Part shown: in pieces, positions 1-10,645 of the stretch
Numbering within the stretch: position 1 is the stretch's first letter
Layout: each line of letters opens with the position of its first letter
NCBI RefSeq assembly: GCF_002443255.2
Contig: NW_019211458.1
Coordinates: 24,684,757 to 24,748,756, forward strand
Reading direction: 5' to 3'
Length of the DNA stretch: 64,000 nt
Source: Varroa destructor
Taxonomy: Eukaryota; Arthropoda; Arachnida; Mesostigmata; Varroidae
The notes under the pieces: model-generated
The model's database searches: none
The model's input: only the letters and a program-made list of their open reading frames with translations
Told to the model about the DNA's origin: nothing
Translations under genes and position numbers: made by a program

Positions 1-768
1 CAAAAGCGGGATATGAATGCCGCCTGTAAAAGTTGTGTTGAAATTTTCGAATCACCAAGAGGCGCAGAGGCCAGACAAGGCTTGAGGCTACGTCTTTTCA
101 GAGTACTGTGGCAGCTAGTTGATACAGTACGAGGCGCTGCTGCTGCTACTACATTGTGCATGGTGAGAGAGAGTCGCGGAGCCTGCAAAGACTTATTTGT
201 TGAGCATGCCTTATCAAACGAATCGTATTTCACCTTGGGCAAACTGCCCCTTGTTGACCAAGAGCAGTCGTGAAAGGAACAAAAGGAAAAGCTTCTTGTA
301 CTATCACTATCGTGTAACGCCAAATATCAGCGATGAACTGTTTGCTTTTGCTTGTTTGTAACCGTTGACGGTAGAGACGGCGACGACGATGTCGTACGGC
401 GCCATGATATGGCTTTTGAAGGGAACGTTTCGGGGGGTTTTCGTTATGCGCCCCGAATAGTGTAACACGATCAAAATTGCTACAAATTTCTCTCACAGCT
501 GCTCCCTTACGACTATAGTAATAAAATAACGCTAGTGGGGTCTCTGCAACCATATGTACTTGTCTATATACGAACGGAGATGTTTGTTAGCTTCAGCTAA
601 GCCAAAAATCGCGCGGACATCAGTCAGAAAACCAGAATTAACGTTGGCCGAGTTATTGATATGTGGGTAAATATACGATGTGTCAATTTACGAAGTGCGA
701 CGACTGTATAGGTAGTAATAGATAGCTGAACAAACTGCAACGAAAAAGTTAACCTCATATAAACTTAC
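1..768. other. Gene-free left edge (intron of receptor guanylate cyclase)
   Basis: This lies downstream of the exon ending at 769, after its gtaagt donor. The next exon should encode the conserved G-x-x-[FY]-[LI]-H segment and the HGxLKSSNC motif of receptor cyclases; neither is readable on the minus strand here. I conclude that the intron continues beyond the left edge. A possible acceptor lies at about 28-30 but its downstream codons do not match the family. Confidence 0.6.
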
Positions 769-840
769 CTCGACAATATCGTTGATGATTGAGTACCTAA
801 AGGTCCAGTCTAATCGCAGGGATTCGTTTTCGAGAAGGTC
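769..840 (-). CDS. Receptor guanylate cyclase, exon 13 of those visible (kinase-homology domain)
   Basis: Seventy-two bases, 24 codons (residues 562-585 of the visible protein), phase 0 at both ends. It reads [20 protein letters not shown] followed by DIVE, which matches the block after the hinge in natriuretic peptide receptor kinase-homology domains (CPRGSL-x-D-[IL]-L-E-N-E then LDWxFRYS). The acceptor is caattgcag and the donor is gtaagt. It follows directly on the CPRGSLR of the previous exon. This is the last exon visible; the remaining kinase-homology domain, dimerisation helix and catalytic cyclase domain lie outside the window. Confidence 0.93.
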
Positions 841-1455
841 CTGCAATTGATATGCAAAACAGGTTACATAGAATAAAGTATATTTTTTGCTAGTAATAAG
901 TAGTTTTTGCAAAGTATATTTTTGAATTTTTCTTGAAATTTATAATCGATAAATTGTTTCATAAAATGCCGTTCTGTCAAACATCAAATGCCGTATAGCC
1001 AAGTCACTATTCTACAAGCGAAGCATTATAAAGCATTGGGGTAGCGTAAGCTTGAACGGAAGAAGGTCAGCCATTACTTCACTACCATTAGCGCATCGTT
1101 GATGTTGCATGGCAAGATGGAGATAGAAATGAATTCGCAAAGCGTCTATTTGTATGTAAATTGTTGATGGATTAACGCTCGTTGGACTTCAATCTGTCGT
1201 CTAGTCGCAAGATGCCAGTTATTCTGTAAGAAAGAAGCTTTGATCATCGCGAAGGTCTGTGCTGTCAGGCTTACGATTATCTCACGAATTCCTTCACCCA
1301 GCTAGTATATCAAATACAACATAGTTTTAACAGGGGCAGATAGATCTGAAACGCGTGCAATTTTTGGCACATAGTCTTTACATCGATCTAGATGTCTTCT
1401 AGTATCCTATTTGGAATATGTACCCGAGTTAGAAAGGATAGGGTAGACGACTCAC
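841..1455. other. Intron between visible exons 12 and 13
   Basis: A 615-bp intron on the minus strand, with gtgagt donor and ttgcag acceptor. I see no other feature in it. Confidence 0.85.
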
Positions 1456-1629
1456 CCGCAGGCTACCTCGAGGGCAGTATTCCATGACGACGCCAACGTT
1501 TAGATCCTCAGCGGTTAACCCAATTAAGCGGACGAGGTTTTCGTGCGTCAAGTCGTGCATTTGTTTTAGTTCCAGCAGAAAGGATCGGGTGGTCGTGAAC
1601 TTGCAGATACGTAGTTGACGAACCGCTAC
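1456..1629 (-). CDS. Receptor guanylate cyclase, exon 12 (kinase-homology domain core)
   Basis: A 174-base exon, 58 codons (residues 504-561), phase 0 to 0. It begins VAVRQLRICKF, continues through LLELKQMHDLTHENLVRLIG and ends VVMEYCPRGSLR. In receptor cyclases this region is a catalytically inactive kinase-like regulatory module next to the membrane that links ligand binding to the cyclase. The helix-C block, the HENL motif and the EYCPRGSL hinge are all family hallmarks. At the beta-3 position where relatives have VA[IV]K, this protein has VAVR, so the ATP-contacting lysine is an arginine. Acceptor gcttgggcag, donor gtgagt. Confidence 0.96.
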
Positions 1630-1894
1630 CTGCCCAAGCCAATGGTAATAACAACATCAAAACACGGAAGTATAGTAAAATTACCACAACACACATAAAA
1701 AGCTGATGCGTCCTAGAAATTAAAGCAATGATTAGGTACGTTCCCTTAAATCCGAAAGTAATTAGCTAAATGAATCATTTGAGCAATACAACCACTGAAA
1801 TTATTACCATCTAATTGTCTACAATTATCTACAATAGCTAACACTGAATGATATGATAGGCTCTAAACTATGTTTGTGCAGCCCCTTAACTGAC

Positions 1895-1978
1895 CTTCAT
1901 GCCCTTGTATATTCCAATATGTACATTTCCGAATCTTCCAGGAACACCATTTTCAACAGGAAACCCGGTTCCGAAACG
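1895..1978 (-). CDS. Receptor guanylate cyclase, exon 11 (glycine-rich loop region)
   Basis: Eighty-four bases, 28 codons (residues 476-503), phase 0 to 0. It reads RFGTGFPVENGVPGRFGNVH then IGIYKGMK and joins VAVRQL of the next exon, giving the Y-[KR]-G-x-x-VA[VI] pattern that opens the kinase-homology domain. Acceptor ttatttccag, donor gtcagt. Confidence 0.93.
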
Positions 1979-2336
1979 CTGGAAATAACACAGAAATAAT
2001 TTTTGATTTTTCAGACTGAAGCGACAATGATGAATCATTTCAAGGCATTGTCAACCTCATTCGAGAGCTATAAAATGATTTAAAAATTAAGTAACCCGTA
2101 TGTGATACAATATACACACCGTAATACGCAAGTAATATGTGTCATTAAATTTTAAGGCTTTTCAAAAGTGTCTAAAGCATGTCTTCAAAAGATGATTGTT
2201 GTCTAACAGACAACATATAATAATGTAGAGACGTAACAGACTTGCCCTGCGTACGAGGACGTGGAATTCTGTTGTCAAATCTCTCAAGATAATACTGCCC
2301 TATTAAAAATATGACGACCATTGTCGAACAGCTTAC
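1979..2336. other. Intron between exons 10 and 11
   Basis: A 358-bp minus-strand intron with gtaagc donor and ttccag acceptor. Nothing else is seen in it. Confidence 0.85.
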
Positions 2337-2493
2337 CGGTGAAGTTTTCGACTCGGTGGCACCATTATTTTGGCCATCACCGTTGATCGAAAGCGATGTC
2401 GCAGACTTACGCTGTTGTTTATCCGGATAGCTGATTTCGTCCCATTTGATATGCCACCAAAGGTTGGCTAACTGGGTTTCGAGTTTCATTTTC
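2337..2493 (-). CDS. Receptor guanylate cyclase, exon 10 (juxtamembrane cytoplasmic segment)
   Basis: A 157-base exon (one base completing a split codon, then 52 codons, residues 424-475). It starts KMKLETQLANLWWHIKWDEI, matching the [KR]-x-x-x-E-x-x-L-x-x-x-x-W-[RHK]-[VI]-x-[WF]-[DE] block that directly follows the membrane in natriuretic-type receptors. It then gives a Ser/Thr-rich hydrophilic linker (SATSLSINGDGQNNGATESK) of the kind phosphorylated in vertebrate relatives; phosphorylation here is inference. Acceptor cgtttctgcag, donor gtaagc. Confidence 0.95.
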
Positions 2494-3001
2494 CTGCAGA
2501 AACGCGACCACAACAAAAAAAAAACCCACAAATTATAGTCCGGTTCCGCGGTGGCAGAAGTGCTCGACTTTTTTCTTACATTTTAAATTTTTAAGACAAA
2601 CAGAAATGCAGCTAATATCACAGAGTCAACATCAACATAAAAGAAATGTTATCAATATCATTCGAATGAAAATATCTGATGTACGGATTAGTGGGCCAAC
2701 GCTGACGGTCTCTTTGAGAGCATCTGGTTTCCCAGGTATTTTTGCACATATTTTTATGTAAAATTTCAAACATTACTTTGTTGCAGGCGCCCTTAGTTGT
2801 AGTTAATTATACCTCAATCGAGCAACAGGCACTACTTGTAACCAAGTCGGTTGTTACTCGTTTCTATGAGTTTCTTATTGAATACTTCCTGCCGCAGCTT
2901 AGCATTGGAGGTTTGGCGTTGGCAACATAGGTCATTAGTAGGATTGAAAATGAGCCATTTTTTACGGATACTAAAATACGCTTCACTGACGAAGGTGAAA
3001 T

Positions 3002-3032
<31 letters not shown>

Positions 3033-3049
3033 CCAAAGGAAACGCTTGC
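2494..3049. other. GC-AG intron between exons 9 and 10, with (ATT)n microsatellite
   Basis: A 556-bp intron whose donor is gcaagc, not GT. About 20 bases inside the donor lies a (TTA/ATT)n run at about 2999-3028. Joining at GC restores the AGG arginine codon expected between the transmembrane helix and KMKLE. Confidence 0.85.
3000..3029. repeat. (TTA)n microsatellite
   Basis: A run of about ten TTA/ATT units. It is purely intronic and close to the non-canonical GC donor at 3049. Confidence 0.9.
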
Positions 3050-3134
3050 CTGTAAAATATGAGTGCGATGACTGCCATTCCAAGGAAGCTGGCTAAAGTC
3101 ACCACCGTGATGACAATGAGAAGAATTGGCGATT
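3050..3134 (-). CDS. Receptor guanylate cyclase, exon 9 (transmembrane helix)
   Basis: Eighty-five bases (2 + 27 codons + 2). It encodes SPILLIVITVVTLASFLGMA then VIALIFYR, a clean single-pass hydrophobic helix of about 24 residues (residues 398-421) closed by a basic residue. It sits exactly where the family has its membrane span, between the CGF...C juxtamembrane loop and the K-x-E-x-x-L-x-x-x-x-W segment. The acceptor is ggtatttcag. The donor is AG|gcaagc; reading through it gives RQAFPLDN and a stop within eight codons, so splicing there is needed. Confidence 0.95.
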
Positions 3135-3844
3135 CTGAAATACCGGTTATAAGTATACTCAATTACTTATAATGAATAATTATTTTACTAAAATATATAC
3201 GCTTTACGACAACAAAAAATTACTAGGATTATCGCGTAGGCCAAAGCGGATTATGGTATGCCAGTCTGTATACGAAGGAAATTTCATCTCAACTATGTTT
3301 AAATAAGACTGTTCTATTACGACACTTATTTTTAGTTTCCAGGTGCGCTGAGATTTTGAAATCGTAATACATTTTGCTCGGATACGACCAGCTAAGCCTT
3401 TAGAAGGCGAGTGATCGACGCACAAATGCTCTTCTGGCCTAGAAAATTGTGCGCCTTAGGTTCAAGATCTGTAAGCTTAAGGGACGATTTAAAGACGGTC
3501 CCGTCGCTTTCGTTTTGGAAAATGTGATGTGGATGATTTTCCTCGTACTGCTTGAGCAAATAACAAAAAAAAATAGATGAAATCCCATGCCGCCAAGGAA
3601 TTAAACGCTCACCACCAAACAAGTCATCTATTTGAAGCAAAAAATACTCGACGTTTCGATAGCACTTGAATTGACGTAAAGTAATTAACTCGATCGTGTT
3701 TCCATTGGCGAGCTTCCGCAACAAACATAACAAAATCAAGCTATATTTCTAAAACAGTATCACAAATGATTGAAGGTGGGCCACGTACGATAATAGCTTG
3801 TAAATCAAAATAATGTGCCTCACAAAGCCTGGCCTAACACCAGT

Positions 3845-4250
3845 TAGCGGAACGCTACGTGTTTGGTAGGATTGGGAAGAAAACGTGCGCTACGAATTGC
3901 TGCGGCCTGGCAAAATGGTTAGCTCGGACCTCTACCGTGAACGGTTAACCACAAGAGTAGAATAATCTCTTTAGTTACTAATTAAAAACTGTTTAATTAA
4001 TAATGAAAAACGTCGATCGAAGCCACTGGACACAAAACGCATTGTCTTCCATCATGACAACGTCCGAGCACATACGTTTTTTGGAAACCCCACAAAAATA
4101 AATACAATGCGGGCAGGACGTTTTCATATACCCGCCGTATATTCCGGATAGTGCACCATTATACTACCATTTGTTCGTAGACAGTCCTTTATCGAATACA
4201 CAGCGTAACACCTGTAGCAAGCTTCATGAGTATTGCAACTGCAAGCTAAA
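3845..4250 (+). mobile_element. Mariner transposase relic A (DD34D type), frameshifted
   Basis: In one frame the sequence reads YELLRPGKMVSSDLY at about 3891 and FHHDNVRAHT at 4047-4076. In another frame it reads PPYIPDSAPLYYHLF at 4132-4176. Mariner transposases have the same order: YYELL-x-x-G-x-x-[IV]-[NT]-[SA]-[DE]-x-[YF], [FI]-x-[QH]-DN-[AV]-R-[PA]-H-T, then HPPYSPDLAPSDYHLF. In-frame stops after 3957 and the frame change between 4076 and 4132 show a dead copy. The N-terminal helix-turn-helix part is not recognisable. No terminal inverted repeats were located. Confidence 0.8.
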
Positions 4251-4649
4251 TACATTAGAGATAAGACGATGAGAAGGTAAGGAGCAACGATCAAATTCAA
4301 TATATGAAGTTGTCCCTGTGTAGACGACTAGCTATTCTCAGACGAAAACAAGCTTTTGTACGTGTTTGAAACGAGATTTGTAGATGTCGGCTCCCGGATC
4401 TGCTTATATTTTGCGCAAGATGTTTTCCACCTATATTCTAATGCGACTGGCAGAAAAAATCTGTCAGGATCCCAATTCGGTATCTATTATAAAACTTTGT
4501 GTTGTATTGGAAGACTGTACGGTTACTAGATAGCGTCGCTTTCTGTCACGTGGTGAGGCAGCTATCTTCTATTGTAATCAATTCTATTCAAAATAATCGA
4601 TAAGTATATTGAACTTTTTTTTTTTTCTTACGTATAAGAAATGAATCTC

Positions 4650-4735
4650 AGTTGGTCTAGTGATAGTGGAAAAGTTTTAGTACTCCCACAAGGATGTCTG
4701 GTTTCGTGCATGCCAGCCAGCTCCTGTATTCCCCT
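4650..4735 (+). repeat. tRNA-like (SINE-type) fragment, weak
   Basis: The stretch contains a polymerase III box-A-like segment (cagttggtctagtgatag) and about 45 bases later a box-B-like ggtttcgtgcatgcc, the arrangement of tRNA-derived SINEs. The T-arm does not fold with a standard 7-base loop, so this is a diverged or doubtful case. Confidence 0.3.
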
Positions 4736-5539
4736 ATGTCAATAGATAGCTTTCCACAATCGGATAGCATCCGCTAGTTGTGCCCTCCCTGAAGCTGGTA
4801 GTTCGATTTGTTGTCGGAAATACACTGGCCGAATGTTTGCTCGTCCAGTAGTTCACGAATTACAGGATTTAGGACCGGATTGTTGTGACGCAAAATCGTT
4901 TACTTGGCCCACGAACCCGAATGACCCGAAAATACTATGAAAATATACTATGAAATACCTAACTGCAACAACCGCCAAAAAAGGATTAAGCCGCAAGATG
5001 CACGGCTCTATTGATTCCGAAAACTGTTATGTTTACATATTTAAAATGTAAGCAATCATTGCTTACATCACTAGGAGTGTGATCCTTACTGGATCGGCGA
5101 CGACAACAAGTAAGTGCATTGTGTTGGGTTGGGTTGGGTAAATTTGAATGGTATCCGCTAACCGGTGACGCCATTCGAGTAATAATAAGTTTTGATTTAA
5201 GCGAAATGTGTCCCATATACTAGTTAGTGTAAGCTATATGAATGATTAAAATCGTATGTATTTTACCTTTTCTAAATCATACATAGATCTGTATTAAGAT
5301 ACGTAACAGATATAATAAGGCAAATTATTAGTGCTACTGGTCCTGTTTTTTTTTTTTCGTACCTTTGTGTACCTTTCGCTACAGCTTTTAGGCTTCTTGT
5401 ATCAATCTGCCCATATTTAGCTCTTTTATATGCGTGTCACTCGAAACATTATTGCTCCTTACGTTTATTGCTGAACCCTTAAGCATGAACTGACAACGCA
5501 AGGGACAAGAAACAGTGTCGGGACACCTATCGCACCTAC

Positions 5540-5678
5540 CTATCTCACGGCAGTGGGGTGCTTCGCCAAGAAATCCGCATATGGGAACATCGCGCGGCGA
5601 TGAACCTGTCAACCACAAGAACGACTTATTCGGCAGCATTGTTACCGTCTTGTTTAGCGAACTATACATAGCCACGAT
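5540..5678 (-). CDS. Receptor guanylate cyclase, exon 8 (membrane-proximal extracellular loop)
   Basis: A 139-base exon (46 codons + 1). It begins IVAMYSSLNKTVTMLPNKSF and includes DVPICGFLGEAPHCREI. The C-G-F-x-x-x-x-x-x-C loop just outside the membrane is a hallmark of receptor guanylate cyclases, where the two cysteines form the membrane-proximal disulfide. It also has two N-glycosylation sequons (NKT, NKS). The acceptor is cggctgcag, chosen because it is in phase with the previous exon and starts exactly where family members have [VI]-[VA]-x-[YF]. The donor is gtaggt. Confidence 0.92.
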
Positions 5679-5983
5679 CTGCAGCCGGTCACCGTCCGGA
5701 TCGCCGCCATCATCGACAACAAGAATACAAACGGTGCACAGACGTTATATTCCGAGAAATGTAACCATACGCATGCGGCAACGGCAGGAATGACTATTAA
5801 CTTAGAAGCCTTGTGACCTATTAGGAAAAACAAAGGTAAACTTAAAGCGAATAGCTGGCGAATAGGCCAATAAATACAATGCACACATACATAAAGGGAC
5901 GGCATAAAGAATATAGTTTTCAACTTTACAATCGTTCAATAATTTTTTCTTATTTTTCTAAAAGGCAACTTATATTGTCTTAC
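5679..5983. other. Intron between exons 7 and 8
   Basis: A 305-bp minus-strand intron with gtaaga donor and ctgcag acceptor. Nothing else is seen. Confidence 0.8.
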
Positions 5984-6072
5984 ATCCATTTGCCCAGTTG
6001 AGTTGAAATCATGAATGGCGTATTCGGCCATACGATCGCCGTTTTCGTTGAACTGCAACATGCCCGTTAATC
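5984..6072 (-). CDS. Receptor guanylate cyclase, exon 7 (end of ligand-binding domain)
   Basis: Eighty-nine bases (2 + 29 codons, residues 320-348). It reads LTGMLQFNENGDRMAEYAIH then DFNSTGQMD. The G-x-x-G-x-x-x-[FI]-x-x-[ND]-GDR-x-x-[DE]-[YF] block is diagnostic for the C-terminal part of the ANF-receptor ligand-binding fold. The first codon is split (G from exon 6, GA here, giving Gly). Acceptor gacatttcag, donor gtaaga. Confidence 0.96.
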
Positions 6073-6459
6073 CTGAAATGTCCATGAAAACGTTAGCTCT
6101 AGTAAAATGGAAATATTCCTCGGATCGACAAAGAGACATAGGTATATTTTTCCGAGTCGCCTGAGGACGCTTGGCATGATTTCTCCTTCAGCAAACATCT
6201 GAATGGAGCAATTAACATTACAAACCGCGTAACTTACTCCACGAACTGCATACTGCTGAACGTGCACTACCTGCTGACGCAACAGCTAAGTTACTGCTCG
6301 TCGATATTATACGATCGAAAATTTAAGGACTATCAGCATCAAATAAGATAACAACTGGTTAATCTGAGACTCTGATACTTATGTAGGCCTCTTGAGATGA
6401 TCAGATGCCTTTTAGAAACTAACGGTAAGTAAATCTTCCTGACATAAAAACTAATCAAC
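6073..6459. other. Intron between exons 6 and 7
   Basis: A 387-bp minus-strand intron with gttgat donor and tttcag acceptor. No further feature is seen. Confidence 0.8.
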
Positions 6460-6595
6460 CATTTTGTGTTGACTTGAGGATTTCGTTGATGAGATGCTTC
6501 CCATCAAGCGGGTTTTTGCCTTCACTTAACGTTTTATTTACAGCCCACGCATATAGCTGCACGCAGTCATAGAACCCGCCCAAGAGCTCGTTAAT
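6460..6595 (-). CDS. Receptor guanylate cyclase, exon 6 (ligand-binding domain)
   Basis: A 136-base exon (45 codons + 1, residues 274-318). It reads INELLGGFYDCVQLYAWAVN then KTLSEGKNPLDGKHLINEIL. This corresponds to the FYD-[CA]-[VM]-x-LYA-x-A-[LV]-[NR]-x-[TS] helix of the periplasmic-binding-protein-like receptor fold. NKT is an N-glycosylation sequon. Acceptor gtttccag; the donor after CAAAATG is gttgat, a weak but acceptable 5' splice site supported by perfect phase with exon 7. Confidence 0.95.
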
Positions 6596-8125
6596 CTGGA
6601 AACGCAGAAATCGTATACGACAGTAGCGTTAAACAAATTAGGGGAAAAATAATTGTTATTTGTGAGAGGGAACGATCTGCTACCCAATTAGCGGCTGTAC
6701 ACATAGGCGTCGATCTGACCAGCTCCAATACAACACCAACAGGTATCACTACATACAAAAGCTAAACGATTCTTCTGTTACCGGCTCACATTAGGTAGAG
6801 ATACGTGTTGTATATTCCTAAAAAGCAAATAGTATACGCGCAATCAATTACCAGGCGAACTATTAATTATATATGTGTAATAATTAATGCGTATACAATA
6901 TATGAGCCTGGTAGTCAAGATTTCGTAATTAGTAGAGCGTAATACGACGGTGGCTGTAGATCGAAAAGCATTTAGCTGAATAGATACACGCATCGGACAT
7001 GCTGGATTCAATCACCCTACTCTCGCGTCTGAAATGACACACGTGTCGAAGATACACAAGGTTTCTATCTATGTCCACTGTCCATCGCGCGATGTAGCCA
7101 AACAGTAGCAATTTTTTTGTCTTTGTTCAAAACGCGTTCACAAATACCATCACGATTCCAACATTACGTTCATCAGTTAGAATATCTTCGAACAAAAGCG
7201 CACCCTTCGATTTGGGCTATAGCAATGATATAAACACATGAGAAGGTTAGCAGTGGAACTATAGCTTGTAAAGTAGAAGCTTTCGTAATGTGAAATTTAC
7301 CCTTCACTTAAAACGCTCACAAATTTTCAAAATTTGTCGCGTATTTGTCGAGGGTCTGTCTCCGCCTACAATCCCATTTGGGGCATTTACTCGTTAGTTA
7401 TATATATATATCATGATGTATCTAAGATTGATTAGTACACCGTTACTAATTGAACAATACACCGTTGTGCATGATTTTTATCAAGTAATGCATATATGAT
7501 AAATTTGATTTTTAAAAAAACGCAGCGTTTACGTACCATTATCATCATATAGTAGCATATCCTAATAAAAAATCTTCCAAAAAAGCGAATCTGATAAAAA
7601 GAACTACCTGCAAAATGTAGCCGCACCATATGTATATCTATCGGCCCCGGGCTGTATGAGCCCATCTGAGAGACTGGTTCAATATGCCATTAAAAAGAAC
7701 TGTTTCAACAAGATCATAGCAGCGACTCCGCGTGTCATCGAGGCCGCTTGTATTGTCCGATGAAAATAACGAACGTCTTCGGATTAAGCGGGTTACTGAA
7801 GCCACAAAATATGTAACACCGAAATTCGAATACATCCGAAGTTGATGTTGTTCATCGACAAAGGTCGTTTCGTTGGCACTTCACTGAGCGATGTGATCAT
7901 AGGAGTAACTAGGAAAAATCTATCTGCGGTTGGGTCACAACGCCTGCCTTTGTTCTACCTTACGAAAACTAACTAGCTGTTTTCGATCCTATGGAGACGT
8001 CGCATCTTCACTGAAACTAACTTAAATCTGAAACATTTTCTCTGTATTTAGTTCTCCAGATAACTAATAATTCTTCTTTCTTCTAATCTTTGCTCTGTTA
8101 GTCGTCATAAACCGCGCGCAACTGG

Positions 8126-8169
<44 letters not shown>

Positions 8170-10504
8170 TAATTGATGCCTATAGAAAGGCGGCGTCCAG
8201 TGGTACTGCGCATCGCAGGAATTGTTGTTGGTGACTTAAAACTACAATAACAACCGGTAACTAATTCATGACGATGTTTTCAAATCGAATAAGGCTTAAT
8301 CATTTTGCACCGTCTCTATTTTATTATAACATAACATGTCACAAATTGCTTGCAGAAACAATTACAAGCTTGTCCGTATCATAGAATACAATAAGATCTT
8401 GACAATGCACAAATTATATAGGGGTAAATATGCTTTGTTCAGTAGGCAAAAAGTACTAGCGAAGCCGAATAAAAAAAAATTTTAACTCATACGTCGTGCC
8501 TAATTTCTCTTGTTTCATTCAGTCTTTTCGTCTTTTTACTAGCTTTCACTTGGCTTCATGCTGCCGAATCTATGGCTCCTATTAATCTTGCCTCCGTAGC
8601 CTTCCTCACGCCTTGGTCTTCCCTCTACTACGTCACCGACTCCTTAAACTGACTGCGAACACCAACAATGTTTTTCATGAAAATAAACCAGCGATCAGGC
8701 GATTGAAACAGGTACGCCCGCCAGCCTCTACATCGCCACATCGACGCCAGTCGTCTGGCAAACGTGTAAGGAAAGGCTCCATTTTCTCGACGTCAGCTTG
8801 TCTAGGCCCATAAAAGAACCTGGGCAACAAGAATTCAAACAACCCTCAAATAACAATGTTTATTGCTTTCTCGTCGGCAGTGTATGTAGAATGTCCATCT
8901 GTTCACCACCGACGTCATTAGCAACCGAACTCCAAATAGTTACGAAACATGTCGATTGAAGTCTCACACGGATCGAGTTGCGCCAGGCGAACTTCGACAT
9001 GTGGGTGTGACGCAAAAAATTGATAGCCTGGGGGTACACATTAGGCGGAGGTTTTGGGGGAATCTGGAAATAGCTCTTAGCATTAGATGCCGACAGTGAA
9101 AAAGACGAATGTCCTGGACAATATCGGCGAGATTATATTACACCGGGTGGGACTCAAGGCTGGCCTAAAATGATATTGAAGTTTGCACTGTCGGAGGCGC
9201 TATCAAAGAGGTTCAGCAATGGAGAACAGTGAGAAGGTATTAGGCATAAAGGTAGGAAGGCAGTAAAGTTAGAAATGAACCCGTATCCATGAATTAGGTC
9301 TGGCCTTTACACGTAGTGAAATGACGCCGTCAAAGCAAACGCCGACCTCGCCGTCATGCGGTACAGCTGGCTTTCATTTTGGGGGAAAGAGGCTCAGTTT
9401 CTTGGAGTACAGCCGGTACAACACACCGTTGCCGCTGGCAACAACGGCAGAGCCACGACAAGTAGAATGTAAACAAAAAAACAGGCGGAACGCACACCTG
9501 CGGACAACCAGCATCCGAATACTAGAAGAGGAGTATCTGTAAAACGAAATGCACGAAGACGACTGCCGTGGATGCACAAGATCGATGAAATTCCGCTGAT
9601 CGGTGGCGAGATCGAGTTTGATCTTGTTCAGACCAAACTTTTCTGCATCTACAGCTGCCCCGCCTTCATTTGGAGAAGATGCCCCCCAACCTTCTGATAT
9701 CGAAGATTTCATATTATTTCGCGATCACGAACGACTTGCCGAAAACTGTTCTCGTGCTCACGGCGATCCTGAACCAGCTAATAGGTCAGTCGTTCATTTC
9801 GCCGTCTTCTATTTTGCACGTTCCGGTTCATTTTCTTGCTGCGTCTCGTGCTGTTGCTGCTGCGTATCGTCATGACGTGCGCACGTCGGTAGCACCATCA
9901 TTGCGCCTGTAGGGCAATTATAAGTAGCACAGATAGTTTGCCCATGTCCCAGGGCCAGTCAGAGAAAAGATACAGGTTCGACGAGAAGGCACCAAGAGTC
10001 TTAAAGCCCCATCCTGCTGTTCCAAGTCTCGAAGCTAAAAGCACATACGCCTATATCTCGATCAAAGTAGAACAACCCAAACAGGCACCAGCTAGCCGCT
10101 GCGTGTAACGCGGCAAGCAAAAAGCTTAGAAGTGGCGCGCGAGGAGTGAAGTGAAGTGAAGAAGACCACCCACGTCATTAGGGCTATCTAATGGAGGTGG
10201 TACAACTCAACGTGTATTTTCTACTCTAATGACAACGCGGCAGTTCACTGATGCAAAAACCGTATCCCGATAACTAGGTTATGGAAAAAAATTGTATCAT
10301 TGTATAGTACCTCTTTAAAGTAATTCGAAGTTTTTGAAAAAAGTTGCTTAAATAATGCTAGAACATAACAAACTTGTGTACGAAAACCGGGCTTCGTTTA
10401 TAACAGTCGATAATAATAACATTCTATGTAGCACATTGTTGTAGCAAGGAAAATATCCTAATTAGCAATTGTTGGTAAAAATAGCACATATTAATTCTAC
10501 TTAC
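6596..10504. other. Intron between exons 5 and 6
   Basis: A 3.9-kb minus-strand intron with gtaagt donor. It contains a 38-base poly(A) run at 8128-8165, a short TA repeat near 7400, and a more GC-rich stretch at about 8540-10160. That stretch has overlapping ORFs of 60-110 codons on both strands, with no recognisable domain, and may be decayed mobile DNA. Confidence 0.7.
8128..8165 (+). repeat. Poly(A) tract, 38 bases
   Basis: An uninterrupted run of 38 A residues, far longer than other homopolymers in the window. A run of this length often marks the 3' end of a retroposed copy. I could not identify a parent gene or SINE in the bases immediately upstream. Confidence 0.9.
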
Positions 10505-10645
10505 AATAGATTTGTCGATCATTGGCCCGTTGACTTGTTCAGCCTTACTTTTCAGCACAACCTTTTCGACAAACTTTTTATACTCCCGGCTTGGCCGCAT
10601 AATGAGCGAGATAACCATAAGCTGTTCGTACATCTTACGGGCGTC
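10505..10645 (-). CDS. Receptor guanylate cyclase, exon 5 (ligand-binding domain)
   Basis: A 141-base exon, 47 codons (residues 227-273), phase 0 to 0. It begins DARKMYEQLMVISLIMRPSR and continues EYKKFVEKVVLKSKAEQVNG. The D-x-x-[AK]-[RK]-x-x-[YF]-x-x-L-[LM]-x-[IV]-[ST]-L block followed by [EP]-[YF]-x-x-F is typical of natriuretic-peptide-type receptors. The acceptor cctttgaag is unusual in sequence but is the only one that keeps phase with exon 4 (ending NE) and aligns with the family. Donor gtaagt. Confidence 0.93.

Larger units (their letters stand above)
3135..5539. other. Intron between exons 8 and 9
   Basis: A 2.4-kb minus-strand intron. It holds a plus-strand mariner relic (about 3845-4250), a weak tRNA-like repeat (about 4650-4735) and ordinary AT-rich sequence. 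No other coding signal was found. Confidence 0.75.
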
